From the IMG/VR virus record IMGVR_UViG_3300042400_000399, positions 1-20,103 of that record: a DNA stretch of 20,103 nt, one strand, 5' to 3'. The DNA is from a virus. Shown here in pieces: positions 1 through 6,867 of this stretch. The position numbers and the translations under genes are program-made. The notes beneath the pieces were generated by a model. That model searched no databases. It saw only the letters and a list, made by a program, of their open reading frames with translations, and had not been told where the DNA came from. The first letter of the stretch is position 1; every line of letters starts with the position of its first letter.

Positions 1-549
1 TCAGCAACCTGCAAAACTTTCTTGGCCGAATGGTATGCGAATGACCGCGAGCAAATTCATTCAAAGTACATTATGAAAGGTAACCTTGTTGAAATCGACC
101 TTATTGATTTTATGGCCGAGCAAATCGGTTTAGGCATGGCCGAAAAAAACGAAGTAACTGTGCATAATGAATGGATGGTTGGAACGTGCGATGTAATCAC
201 TAATCACTTAATAGTTGATGTTAAGGCGGCTTGGTCACGTAAAACATTGCAACAACAAGCTATTGAGGGAATGAATAGCGATTACGAATGGCAAGGTCGC
301 GGTTACATGGCACTTTATGAGCGACCAACATTTATCGTGTTTCATGGACTAATGAACACACCTGAAGAGGCGAACTATGATGGCGAGGTTGTTTATGATG
401 ACTTACCGGATAACGAGCGTTGGGTGGCTTATCAGGTGCAACGCGATGTAACTATTGAGCAACAGATTATTCAGCGCGTCATTCAATGTCGCGAATGGTT
501 GGAGGAATATGATAAAAAAATAGTTGCTACTTTGGGTAAGATTCATTAA
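1..549 (+). CDS. PD-(D/E)XK nuclease-like protein, 5'-truncated
   Basis: The frame is open from the first base to the TAA at 547-549, so the gene begins upstream and only its C-terminal part is here. A TTG at 22 could be read as a start, but nothing favours it over continuation upstream. Counting from that TTG, the pattern G-T-C-D (54-57) followed by V-D-V-K (65-68), each on a predicted beta strand, matches the D...(D/E)xK metal-binding core of the PD-(D/E)XK superfamily, which includes YqaJ- and RecB-like phage exonucleases. A second acidic and aromatic segment follows (Y-E-W-Q-G-R-G-Y, about 88-95), similar to the downstream QxxxY-type motif of RecB-like nucleases. The primase and helicase downstream suggest a role in recombination or replication end processing. 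The specific family is not certain. Confidence 0.6.
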   Translation, partial: SATCKTFLAEWYANDREQIHSKYIMKGNLVEIDLIDFMAEQIGLGMAEKNEVTVHNEWMVGTCDVITNHLIVDVKAAWSRKTLQQQAIEGMNSDYEWQGRGYMALYERPTFIVFHGLMNTPEEANYDGEVVYDDLPDNERWVAYQVQRDVTIEQQIIQRVIQCREWLEEYDKKIVATLGKIH

Positions 550-566
550 GTTTACAAAGTTGTTTC

Positions 567-652
567 GGTCTCACATTTAGAAACATAAAAGTATTGGCCC
601 TTATAGAGGCGCAAGGAAGTGAGACCCCTTGCAAATCTTTAAGGGCTTTTTT
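567..652 (+). ncRNA. Pseudoknot-like structured RNA ending in a U-tract (possible terminator or leader element)
   Basis: Three perfect complementarities occur in this non-coding spacer. GGTCTCAC (567-574) pairs with GTGAGACC (619-626). GCAAGG (611-616) pairs with CCTTGC (627-632). GCCCTTA (597-603) pairs with TAAGGGC (640-646), and six T follow at 647-652. The first pairing falls inside the loop of the second, and the two stems abut at 626/627, which is the geometry of an H-type pseudoknot with coaxial stacking. The third stem plus the T-run resembles an intrinsic terminator. I do not recognise a named RNA class. Simpler reading: a terminator after the upstream nuclease gene, with the upstream complement by chance. 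It lies 14 bases ahead of the start of the 42-aa gene at 666, so a leader or attenuator role is also possible. Confidence 0.45.
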
Positions 653-665
653 AATTTTAACAATT

Positions 666-794
666 ATGAAAATATTTTTTATAAAGTCCCCCACTGGCAA
701 AGTTTATACCTTAAACGCTGAATCGAAATATCACGCTATTCAAAAGGCAATAGTGAAAGATGATTTTAAGTATAATTCAAATCAATACAAATGA
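666..794 (+). CDS. Small hypothetical protein (42 aa)
   Basis: This short, charged protein begins M-K-I-F-F-I-K-S-P-T-G-K and ends S-N-Q-Y-K. The frame stays open upstream to a TTG at 594, but that part overlaps the hairpin structure at 597-652, so the ATG at 666 is the better start; its leader is A/T-rich. The stop TGA (792-794) overlaps the ATG of the primase gene at 791, giving an ATGA junction and suggesting translational coupling. An N-terminal beta hairpin followed by an amphipathic helix (residues about 17-32) is plausible. I recognise no family. Its position at the head of the primase-helicase genes hints at a replication accessory role, which is only inference. Confidence 0.55.
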   Translation: MKIFFIKSPTGKVYTLNAESKYHAIQKAIVKDDFKYNSNQYK

Positions 795-1669
795 ATCCTA
801 CATTCAACTATTACGAAGCGGATATCAAACGTAGCACTCCATTAGGTAGTGTTACGCTTGAATATCTTATAAATGCTATTAGAACACCTAAAAAAGATAT
901 CCGCAATGTATTTGAGGAGATACGTATTGCAGAGGAAAAAAAAGACATGGCCAAAAAGCAAGCATTAAAGTCAAAACTATACTCATTTACTCCATGTGTT
1001 TATGTTAACGGGCCGCGTAAGTATTCCAACATTCAACATTGGACTGGCTTGCTTGTTTTGGACTTTGACCATTTGGCATCAGATGTGGCAGTTGAATTCA
1101 AAGAATATTTATTCAACGAATACAAATACATTATAACCGCTTGGCTATCCGCTTCGAGGCATGGTGTTCGCGCACTGGTTAAGATACCGATTTGCACTTC
1201 GGTTGATGAATTTAAACAATACTATGCAGGCATCGAGCGACACCTTAACTGTTATAATGGTTTCGACACAGCGCCAAAGAACTGCATACTACCGATGTTT
1301 ATAAGTTACGATGCCGATATCTTACACAGGACAGATGCGCAAACGTGGTCAACAAAACATATTGAAATCGTTAGGCCCGCAGTAAAACAATATATTATTG
1401 ATGACAAAACTTCAACAATTGAACGTATTATTGCAAAAAAAATAAACGTAATTGTTGACAATGGTCATCCACAATTGAGGGCTGCAGCTTACTTAATGGG
1501 TGGTTATGTTGGTGCTGGTTATATTGACCAACAACATGCCATTGATGTGATGCAGCAAATGATTGATGGCAACGGTTATCTATCGCAAAAGGCATCAATA
1601 TACAAGCAAACTGCAAAAGAAATGATTAACAAAGGAACTACACAACCAACTTATTTAAACAAAGCATGA
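791..1669 (+). CDS. BT4734/VirE_N-type primase (AEP superfamily)
   Basis: A 292-aa protein with the hallmarks of the BT4734-like (VirE N-terminal, PF08800-type) proteins of Bacteroidota mobile elements, which are related to archaeo-eukaryotic primases. Residues 60-90 carry the typical entry segment (Y-S-F-T-P-C-V-Y-V-N-G). The hydrophobic strand with D-F-D (91-93) fits the AEP catalytic acidic pair, and S-A-S-R-H-G-V (120-126) fits the conserved S-x-S-x-x-G motif before the next strand. The C-terminal third is helical and probably a linker or primase C-terminal domain. The gene overlaps its neighbours at both ends (ATGA at 791-794; its TGA overlaps the ATG at 1666). The SF3 helicase that follows makes a split primase-helicase pair likely. 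The family is fairly sure; priming activity is inferred. Confidence 0.75.
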   Translation: MNPTFNYYEADIKRSTPLGSVTLEYLINAIRTPKKDIRNVFEEIRIAEEKKDMAKKQALKSKLYSFTPCVYVNGPRKYSNIQHWTGLLVLDFDHLASDVAVEFKEYLFNEYKYIITAWLSASRHGVRALVKIPICTSVDEFKQYYAGIERHLNCYNGFDTAPKNCILPMFISYDADILHRTDAQTWSTKHIEIVRPAVKQYIIDDKTSTIERIIAKKINVIVDNGHPQLRAAAYLMGGYVGAGYIDQQHAIDVMQQMIDGNGYLSQKASIYKQTAKEMINKGTTQPTYLNKA

Positions 1670-3225
1670 GCAACAAATTTAAGAAACCCGAAAAGAATTC
1701 AATCTACAATCCAGTAGATTGGTTTAACGAATTTGGAACGATGCAACAAATATTTGAGGGCGATAAAAAATGTATTTCGTTTTCAGATACTGAAGCAACA
1801 TATCCAGTTAGTGATGCAAGTGATTTGTCTAAAAGTCCTAATTTTATATTAAATAAAAATGGTAAGATTGACATTAAGAAGTCAAACCCATTTGATTTAG
1901 CAACAGGGCAAAGTTTCAGTAAATTTATATTGTTGACAACGGTTAAATTTAAAGGCGATTACTTTCAAGCAATGAGTCACGTTTCTTATAATATAATGCA
2001 AAATGAAATACCTTACATTCGCGTTGGCTCCGATTATTTTAAAGTAATTAAAAAAGATGACCGCTATTCAGGAACTAATGTTATTTTAAAGTCATGGAAA
2101 AAAGATGAAATAAAAGAAGATCATACCAAAAATATACTTTGCAAAATTTATAAGTTTGATGACTTCACAATTATTCCTAATAATGTGACTTTTATTCCAT
2201 CAAAAAACAACTGCTATAATTTGTACGCTAAATTTCCACATACAAAATATAGTGATACTGTTTACACTGATGACATTAGTGTTACACTTGGTTTGTTAAG
2301 TCACATATTTGGCGAGCAATTAGAGTTAGGTTTAAAGTACATGAAGTTACTTTATGAGCATCCTTGTCAAATATTGCCAGTGCTTTCGTTAGTTTCAACT
2401 GAAAGAGAAACTGGTAAGACAACCTTTTTAAATTATATTCAGATGCTATTTGGCGAGAATTCAACACTTATCAATCCAAGTGACTTAATGAGTAGCTTTA
2501 ACGATGCGTATGCAACTAAAAATATAATTATGATTGATGAAACCGTAATCGAAAAGCAACACGTTGTCGAAAAACTTAAATCGTTGGCAACTGCAAAAAC
2601 TATTTCAGTATCACAAAAGTTTGTACAACATTATAGTGTGCCATTCTTTGGTAAAATTATTGTTTGCACAAATAAGGAAACCGATTTTATGCGAATAGAT
2701 GACGAAGAGATTCGCTTTTGGATTAGGAAAATTAACCCAATCGTTGGCAAAAAGAACACCAACATTGAAAATGATTTGTTTAATGAAATTCCTAAATTCC
2801 TTAAATATTTAGAACAACTGCCTGAAATAGACTTTTCAAATTCTCGCATGGTATTCACTCAGGATGAAATACAAACCGAATCGCTGGAGCTTATTAAAAA
2901 AGAAAGTAAAAACGGATTAAGAAAAGAACTTGAAATATACATTGAATACTTTTTTGATAATAATGATTGTAATGAGTTTGAAGCAACTGCAAAAGATATA
3001 AAAGAAAAGTGGTTTGAACATGATAGAGAAAAGATGTCTTACATCCTTAAAGTGCTTAAAAATGAAATGAAAATGATACCACAACCGAATAAGTATTATT
3101 TTCCATTTAATAGCAATAATTACCTTGAAAAAAAGAAAGGCACTCCATTCCTATTTGTAAGGGAAAATACTCAAACCGTTGAAAATGAATCTTATAGCGA
3201 TTATGAAAATAGACAACCATTTTAA
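1666..3225 (+). CDS. SF3-type replicative helicase (DUF5906/D5-like)
   Basis: A 519-aa protein with a clear superfamily 3 ATPase core. Walker A is around 244-253 (S-T-E-R-E-T-G-K-T-T), Walker B is N-I-I-M-I-D-E-T (286-293), and the motif C strand K-I-I-V-C-T-N (330-336) ends in the sensor Asn. Arginine finger candidates follow in E-I-R-F-W-I-R (about 348-355). The N-terminal 200 residues lack clear motifs, and the C-terminus may be a winged-helix DNA-binding domain. It probably unwinds phage DNA together with the primase encoded just upstream, whose stop codon overlaps its start. The coding sequence is visibly richer in A/T than the packaging genes. An AT-rich repeat spacer, a possible origin, follows directly. 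Confidence 0.8.
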   Translation: MSNKFKKPEKNSIYNPVDWFNEFGTMQQIFEGDKKCISFSDTEATYPVSDASDLSKSPNFILNKNGKIDIKKSNPFDLATGQSFSKFILLTTVKFKGDYFQAMSHVSYNIMQNEIPYIRVGSDYFKVIKKDDRYSGTNVILKSWKKDEIKEDHTKNILCKIYKFDDFTIIPNNVTFIPSKNNCYNLYAKFPHTKYSDTVYTDDISVTLGLLSHIFGEQLELGLKYMKLLYEHPCQILPVLSLVSTERETGKTTFLNYIQMLFGENSTLINPSDLMSSFNDAYATKNIIMIDETVIEKQHVVEKLKSLATAKTISVSQKFVQHYSVPFFGKIIVCTNKETDFMRIDDEEIRFWIRKINPIVGKKNTNIENDLFNEIPKFLKYLEQLPEIDFSNSRMVFTQDEIQTESLELIKKESKNGLRKELEIYIEYFFDNNDCNEFEATAKDIKEKWFEHDREKMSYILKVLKNEMKMIPQPNKYYFPFNSNNYLEKKKGTPFLFVRENTQTVENESYSDYENRQPF

Positions 3226-3502
3226 CAGTAAAGTCTTTTCTAAAAATCTTTTCTATATTAAACTATTGATTACTAATTATTTAGAAAAAAATAGAAATAG
3301 AAAAGGCATTTGGCAAACTACTATAAAAAATATTATCAATAATAATAATAGGAATAGTTTTAGCCATTTACCTCTCTCTTTTTTCTATTTTTATATAAAA
3401 TATAGTAGTAGTAAGGGTTATAGCTTAGAAAAGACTTAGAAAAGTTATTAGAAAAGACTTAGAAAAAAATTGAGTTTTCTATAAATTATAAATTAAATCA
3501 AT
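3226..3502. repeat. Iteron-like AT-rich spacer, candidate replication origin
   Basis: This 277-bp spacer between the helicase and a nuclease gene is extremely A/T-rich and has no convincing gene. Four direct copies of TTAGAAAA start at 3425, 3436, 3448 and 3459, at steps of 11, 12 and 11 bases, about one helical turn each. A fifth copy is at 3281 and the variant ATAGAAAA at 3297. Inverse copies (TTTTCTAA or TTTTCTAT) are at 3236, 3249, 3381 and 3475. The 13-mer TTAGAAAAGACTT at 3425 and 3448 is present as its exact reverse complement at 3231-3243. Phased iterons beside an AT-rich region next to a replicative helicase fit an origin or an initiator-binding region. A repressor-operator array is an alternative. 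Confidence 0.5.
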
Positions 3503-4033
3503 ATGACAATTTACACCATCCCCGAATTCGAACTCTATTACCACAATCAATACAAACGATCAAACATGAATCAAGCGTTTTGGCAAACATTACCGATTGA
3601 AAGATTTAACCTAAACAAAAAGAAAGTGGTTAAAAAGCGCAAAGCGGAGCTCACAACCAACCATTTGGACTTGCCAGTAAACAATGTTATCCAACCGAAA
3701 GAAACCAAAGATGCATTTAACACTAATAAGTTTACCGACCTTATCATTGCTTACCTTAAAGCAGTCCATAGCTGCAATAGTGCAAGGCGCATAAGTAGTG
3801 AGGGCAGATATCGAAAAGGCATCGGTTACATTGCAGGGCTTAACAAAGGTATGGAGGATATTCAATGTATATTGAGAGGAAAACTATTTGCCATTGAGGT
3901 AAAATCACAAAATGACCGAATGGGAGAAGCACAACTTAAACGTAAAGCAGCAATTGAATCCGATGGAGGTTATTACATTGTAGCTACATCGTTTGAGCAA
4001 TTGCAAACTGAAATACTAAACTTATTAAAATAA
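3503..4033 (+). CDS. VRR-NUC domain nuclease
   Basis: A 176-aa protein. Residues 1-70 are basic and poorly conserved-looking. The C-terminal 100 residues form a VRR-NUC fold of the PD-(D/E)XK superfamily: G-M-E-D (116-119), then I-E-V-K (131-134) as the (D/E)xK strand, then the E-A-Q-L-K-R (about 142-147) glutamine motif, ending with a G-G-Y-Y-I-V strand. Phage VRR-NUC proteins are thought to act as structure-specific nucleases, for example on Holliday junctions or branched DNA before packaging. Its place between the replication genes and the terminase genes fits that role. The start ATG at 3503 has an A/T-rich leader and no Shine-Dalgarno motif. Confidence 0.75.
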   Translation: MTIYTIPEFELYYHNQYKRSNMNQAFWQTLPIERFNLNKKKVVKKRKAELTTNHLDLPVNNVIQPKETKDAFNTNKFTDLIIAYLKAVHSCNSARRISSEGRYRKGIGYIAGLNKGMEDIQCILRGKLFAIEVKSQNDRMGEAQLKRKAAIESDGGYYIVATSFEQLQTEILNLLK

Positions 4034-4037
4034 TTCT

Positions 4038-4045
4038 TATCTTTG
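4038..4045 (+). promoter_or_regulatory. Bacteroidota -7-like box TATCTTTG, candidate leaderless promoter
   Basis: TATCTTTG matches the Bacteroidota -7 consensus TAnnTTTG exactly and ends four bases before the ATG at 4050, so transcription would start at or very near the start codon. I see no good TTG at the expected -33 distance, which lowers confidence. It sits at the boundary between the nuclease gene and the packaging genes, a sensible place for a late promoter. Confidence 0.35.
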
Positions 4046-4049
4046 TGCT

Positions 4050-4409
4050 ATGAAAGCCGATGACAAAACGCCCAAAAAACGTCCTTTAAAACCGTTTAAA
4101 GGAGCAGTTGATGGAACACCATTTACAACTACCAACCAACCTACACCAGAAGCTAAGAGCAAAGGTTGGGAGGCAAGGCGCGCCGAAAGGTTACTGACTC
4201 AAAAGATTATTGAAAAACTAACTGGCGCCAACAACCTGGAGGAGTATGTCGATAGTTTATTTAACAACGCAAAGATGGGCAATGCTAAAGCAATTGACAC
4301 ATTGAATAACGGAATCGAGGAACAAATAACTAAAACCGAAACGACCATCACAGACACGCGACCACCATCAACTGTCACGATGCCTGATGGAACTAAGATT
4401 GAAATTTAA
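4050..4409 (+). CDS. Putative terminase small subunit
   Basis: A 119-aa protein assigned mainly by position: its TAA (4407-4409) overlaps the ATG of the large terminase. The N-terminus is basic and Pro/Lys-rich. A segment P-T-P-E-A-K-S-K-G-W-E-A-R-R (about 32-45) precedes a helical region (48-90), a layout common in small proteins ahead of TerL in Bacteroidota phages. The tail ends with T-V-T-M-P-D-G-T-K-I-E-I, possibly a beta hairpin. Small terminases bind the packaging-initiation site and pass DNA to TerL. No classical helix-turn-helix is obvious by eye, so a non-TerS packaging accessory remains possible. Confidence 0.5.
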   Translation: MKADDKTPKKRPLKPFKGAVDGTPFTTTNQPTPEAKSKGWEARRAERLLTQKIIEKLTGANNLEEYVDSLFNNAKMGNAKAIDTLNNGIEEQITKTETTITDTRPPSTVTMPDGTKIEI

Positions 4410-5719
4410 TGAATGTCGATTTACAAGCCAACCCAAAGCAGTATGATTTTTATATTCAAGCGATGGCAGCGGCACAAGGAGCGACAGAGAAGCGCAACTT
4501 ACTTTATGGGGGCGCAATTCGTGGTGGCAAGTCTTTCATCTGCGCCACGATCTGTTTGCGTTTGGCCTCAATGTATCCAAATAGCAAGTGGCATGTTATC
4601 CGTTCCGACTTCCCAAAGTTAGTTAAGACAATCATACCCACCTTTGAAAAGATTATTGATGGCTCAACACACTTTAGGTGGTCACGCGATAAGTCAAATT
4701 ACTTCTTAGAAAATACTAAGACCAAATCAAAGATATTTTTTATGGCTGAAAACATAAGCCATGACCCCGAACTTAACGCGTTTTTAGGACTCGAAACAAA
4801 CGGTATATACTTTGAGCAAATTGAGGAACTAAGTAAGAAACTTTGGAATATTGGCAGCTCACGCGTTGGAAGTTGGTACATTGATAAGATGCCAACACCT
4901 TTGATATTAGCAACGTTCAACCCAACGCAAACGTGGATTAAAGATGAGATACACATACCGTACTTAAAAGGCGAATTAGGTCCAGAGTTTTACTATCAGT
5001 TAGCCTTGCCCGATGACAACGCTTTCGTAACCGAGGAGCAACGTAAAGTGTGGTCACGTATGGATGAGCGTTATAAGAGGCAGTTTATCGGTGGCGATTG
5101 GACTAACTTTGACATGGATGGCAACCGTTGGGCTTATGCTTACGATTCGACTAAACACTTAAAGCCCGTTGAACTTAATAAACAACTGCCCATCATACTT
5201 TCGTTTGATTTTAACCGCAATCCGATATGTTGCTCAGTGCTTCAAGTTATGCCGCCATCAACGATAAGAGTTAAGGAAACGATTAAGTTAGCCAACAGCG
5301 ACATCTATCAACTTTGCGATGTGATTAAGTCTAAGTATGGCAATGCACTTTACCAAGTAACTGGCGATGCAAGTGGCAAGTCATCGAGTGCATTGGTGCA
5401 GGATAACCTCAACTATTACGTTGTTATTCGACAGAAGTTTAACCTCAGCAACAATCAAATGTTGGTGCCAAGTGTTAACCCATCGTTAGAAGACAACCGA
5501 ATGTTAGTCAACTCACTTCTTGCGCGTGGCAATGTCGAACTTGACCCTCAATTTACTAAGGGCTTGCAATTCGATTTAGAAAACGTGGCAGTGTTGCCCG
5601 ATGGGACAATAAAGAAAACAGACCGTAACGATCCGACTCAACAAGCAGATGCATTAGACACATTTCGATATGCATGTAACACTTATTTAAAAAATTTCAT
5701 ATATTTGTCAAATGTTTAG
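4409..5719 (+). CDS. terL: Terminase large subunit (TerL)
   Basis: A 436-aa DNA-packaging motor with both expected domains. In the ATPase domain, Walker A is G-A-I-R-G-G-K-S (35-42) and Walker B is G-I-Y-F-E-Q-I-E-E (132-140) with the catalytic Glu pair. N-P-T-Q-T-W (171-176) fits the coupling motif. The RNase H-like nuclease domain shows metal-binding acids at D267 (L-S-F-D-F-N), D320 (V-T-G-D-A-S-G) and D414/D417 (A-D-A-L-D-T-F-R-Y). The length and layout fit the Terminase_3/PBSX-like group. The protein docks on the portal and cuts concatemers. Here the portal gene is about 9.5 kb downstream rather than adjacent, which is unusual. Confidence 0.92.
   Translation: MNVDLQANPKQYDFYIQAMAAAQGATEKRNLLYGGAIRGGKSFICATICLRLASMYPNSKWHVIRSDFPKLVKTIIPTFEKIIDGSTHFRWSRDKSNYFLENTKTKSKIFFMAENISHDPELNAFLGLETNGIYFEQIEELSKKLWNIGSSRVGSWYIDKMPTPLILATFNPTQTWIKDEIHIPYLKGELGPEFYYQLALPDDNAFVTEEQRKVWSRMDERYKRQFIGGDWTNFDMDGNRWAYAYDSTKHLKPVELNKQLPIILSFDFNRNPICCSVLQVMPPSTIRVKETIKLANSDIYQLCDVIKSKYGNALYQVTGDASGKSSSALVQDNLNYYVVIRQKFNLSNNQMLVPSVNPSLEDNRMLVNSLLARGNVELDPQFTKGLQFDLENVAVLPDGTIKKTDRNDPTQQADALDTFRYACNTYLKNFIYLSNV
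5700..5707 (+). promoter_or_regulatory. Bacteroidota -7-like box TATATTTG, candidate leaderless promoter
   Basis: TATATTTG matches TAnnTTTG and ends four bases before the ATG at 5712, the same geometry as the box at 4038. It lies within the last codons of the large terminase gene, and no clear -33 TTG is visible. If real, it would transcribe the glycosyltransferase and methyltransferase genes separately from the packaging genes. Confidence 0.3.
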
Positions 5720-6320
5720 CGTAATTATACCTACAATGTGGAGAAGTCCACGCATTATAAAGCTTGTTGAAGACCTATGCGCATGCGAATTTGTCGGTGA
5801 GATAATTATTATTGACAACGATACAACTGAATATAGACCGTTGCCGCTTAGTGCTAAGTATGACATACACTTAATGGCTGAAAATATTTACGTAAACCCC
5901 GCGTGGAATTACGGTGTTGAGCGCGCTAAGTATGATAACATATTGATATGCAACGATGACATTAACTTTAATCCTGCATTCTTATCGATATTCGATGATT
6001 CATTGCAGCACGTTGGTGTTATCGGTATGGCATTTGAAAACTATCAACTAAAAAAGGATGCTAACATACATTTAAAAGTAATGAAGCAACGCCCATACGG
6101 TTGGGGGTGTATGATGTTGATGCATAAATCAAAGTACGTTGCTATACCGGAAGACTTATTGATTGCAAATGGCGATGACTGGTTAGCACAAAATTCAACG
6201 CCTTATGAGTTGCATGGCTTATCGATTCAATCCGAGATTAGCACAACAACCCAACTGCCTGAATTCGGAATGATTCAGTTGAATGATAACGAAATTTATA
6301 AAACAAAGTATGCAAAGTAA
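5712..6320 (+). CDS. GT2-like (GT-A fold) glycosyltransferase
   Basis: A 202-aa protein. The N-terminus F-S-V-I-I-P-T-M (2-9) is the first Rossmann-like strand of GT-A enzymes. E-I-I-I-I-D-N-D (30-37) is the nucleotide-binding strand, and N-P-A-W-N-Y-G-V (62-69) matches the conserved N-x-A-x-N-x-G segment of family 2. N-D-D (81-83), on a hydrophobic strand, is the DxD-equivalent for metal and sugar-nucleotide binding. G-W-G-C-M-M-L-M is the acceptor-side strand. It should move a sugar from an activated donor to an unknown acceptor. The protein is shorter than many GT2 enzymes, but the core is complete. It overlaps the end of terL by 8 bp and begins a three-gene glycan-type cassette. Confidence 0.72.
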   Translation: MFSVIIPTMWRSPRIIKLVEDLCACEFVGEIIIIDNDTTEYRPLPLSAKYDIHLMAENIYVNPAWNYGVERAKYDNILICNDDINFNPAFLSIFDDSLQHVGVIGMAFENYQLKKDANIHLKVMKQRPYGWGCMMLMHKSKYVAIPEDLLIANGDDWLAQNSTPYELHGLSIQSEISTTTQLPEFGMIQLNDNEIYKTKYAK

Positions 6321-6867
6321 CGTAAATAAGTGGGACAATTGGTATAAAGACTTAGGAACAACACCGAGTGCATATAAGTATTCCGAAACGGAAACATACA
6401 AGATAGCTGCCGATTTTTTAAGAGGCTTAGATGTGGTTGAAGATTGGGGAGTAGGAGCTGGTGGTTTTTTAAATCATTTACCAAATGCAATTGGTGTTGA
6501 TGGCAGCGATACTCCGTTTGCAGATAAGAAATTTATTGATTTATGTAATTATACGACATTGGCAAACGGAATACATCTAAGGCATGTATTAGAACATAAT
6601 TATAATTGGCAAAAAATATTTATCAACGCTTTATCCTCAGCAGTTAACAAGGTGGTAGTAACTTTGTTTATTCCATTAAGTGATAGTGAAACAAAAGAGT
6701 TGGCTCATAATTTAAAACATGGAGTTGATGTGCCTGATTTATCAATTTCAAAAAAAGAATTTAACGAAATATTAGAATCATTCTCGCCTAAACTTGTTGA
6801 AGTTCAAACGCTAAAAACACCAACTGGTTATGGGGTTGAAATTATTTACAAAATAACAAAGAAATGA
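6310..6867 (+). CDS. SAM-dependent methyltransferase (class I)
   Basis: The ATG at 6310 is preferred over the one at 6283 because it gives a shorter overlap with the upstream gene (11 bp) and a natural N-terminus (M-Q-S-N-V-N-K-W-D-N-W-Y), for a 185-aa protein. V-E-D-W-G-V-G-A-G-G (43-52) is a variant of the glycine-rich motif I of SAM-binding Rossmann folds. I-G-V-D-G-S (61-66) is motif II with the acid that binds the ribose, and H-L-R-H-V-L-E-H-N (89-97) resembles the post-motif segment of FkbM/Methyltransf_11-like enzymes. Flanking glycosyltransferases suggest a sugar or small-molecule acceptor rather than DNA, since no DNA-methylase motif (DPPY, PCQ) is visible. The substrate is unknown. 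The gene is more A/T-rich than terL. Confidence 0.65.
   Translation: MQSNVNKWDNWYKDLGTTPSAYKYSETETYKIAADFLRGLDVVEDWGVGAGGFLNHLPNAIGVDGSDTPFADKKFIDLCNYTTLANGIHLRHVLEHNYNWQKIFINALSSAVNKVVVTLFIPLSDSETKELAHNLKHGVDVPDLSISKKEFNEILESFSPKLVEVQTLKTPTGYGVEIIYKITKK

Noticed and set aside
567-626. Possible tRNA-like gene from the 8-bp GGTCTCAC/GTGAGACC pairing
   Set aside because: The span is only 60 nt and lacks a T-arm and anticodon arm in the right places; the pseudoknot reading fits better.
594-665. N-terminal extension of the 42-aa gene from a TTG at 594
   Set aside because: The extension is translated through the hairpin-rich spacer (597-652); the ATG at 666 with an A/T leader is a more natural start.
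3179-3439. 86-aa + strand ORF overlapping the helicase end and the repeat spacer
   Set aside because: Its first part overlaps the end of the helicase in another frame and the rest is low-complexity AT repeat translation; no protein-like pattern.
4413-4622. 69-aa + strand ORF inside the large terminase gene
   Set aside because: It is a shadow frame over the terminase ATPase domain, which has clear motifs in the real frame.
6283-6309. Longer methyltransferase start at 6283
   Set aside because: It overlaps the glycosyltransferase end more deeply; the ATG at 6310 gives the natural N-terminus and a normal overlap.
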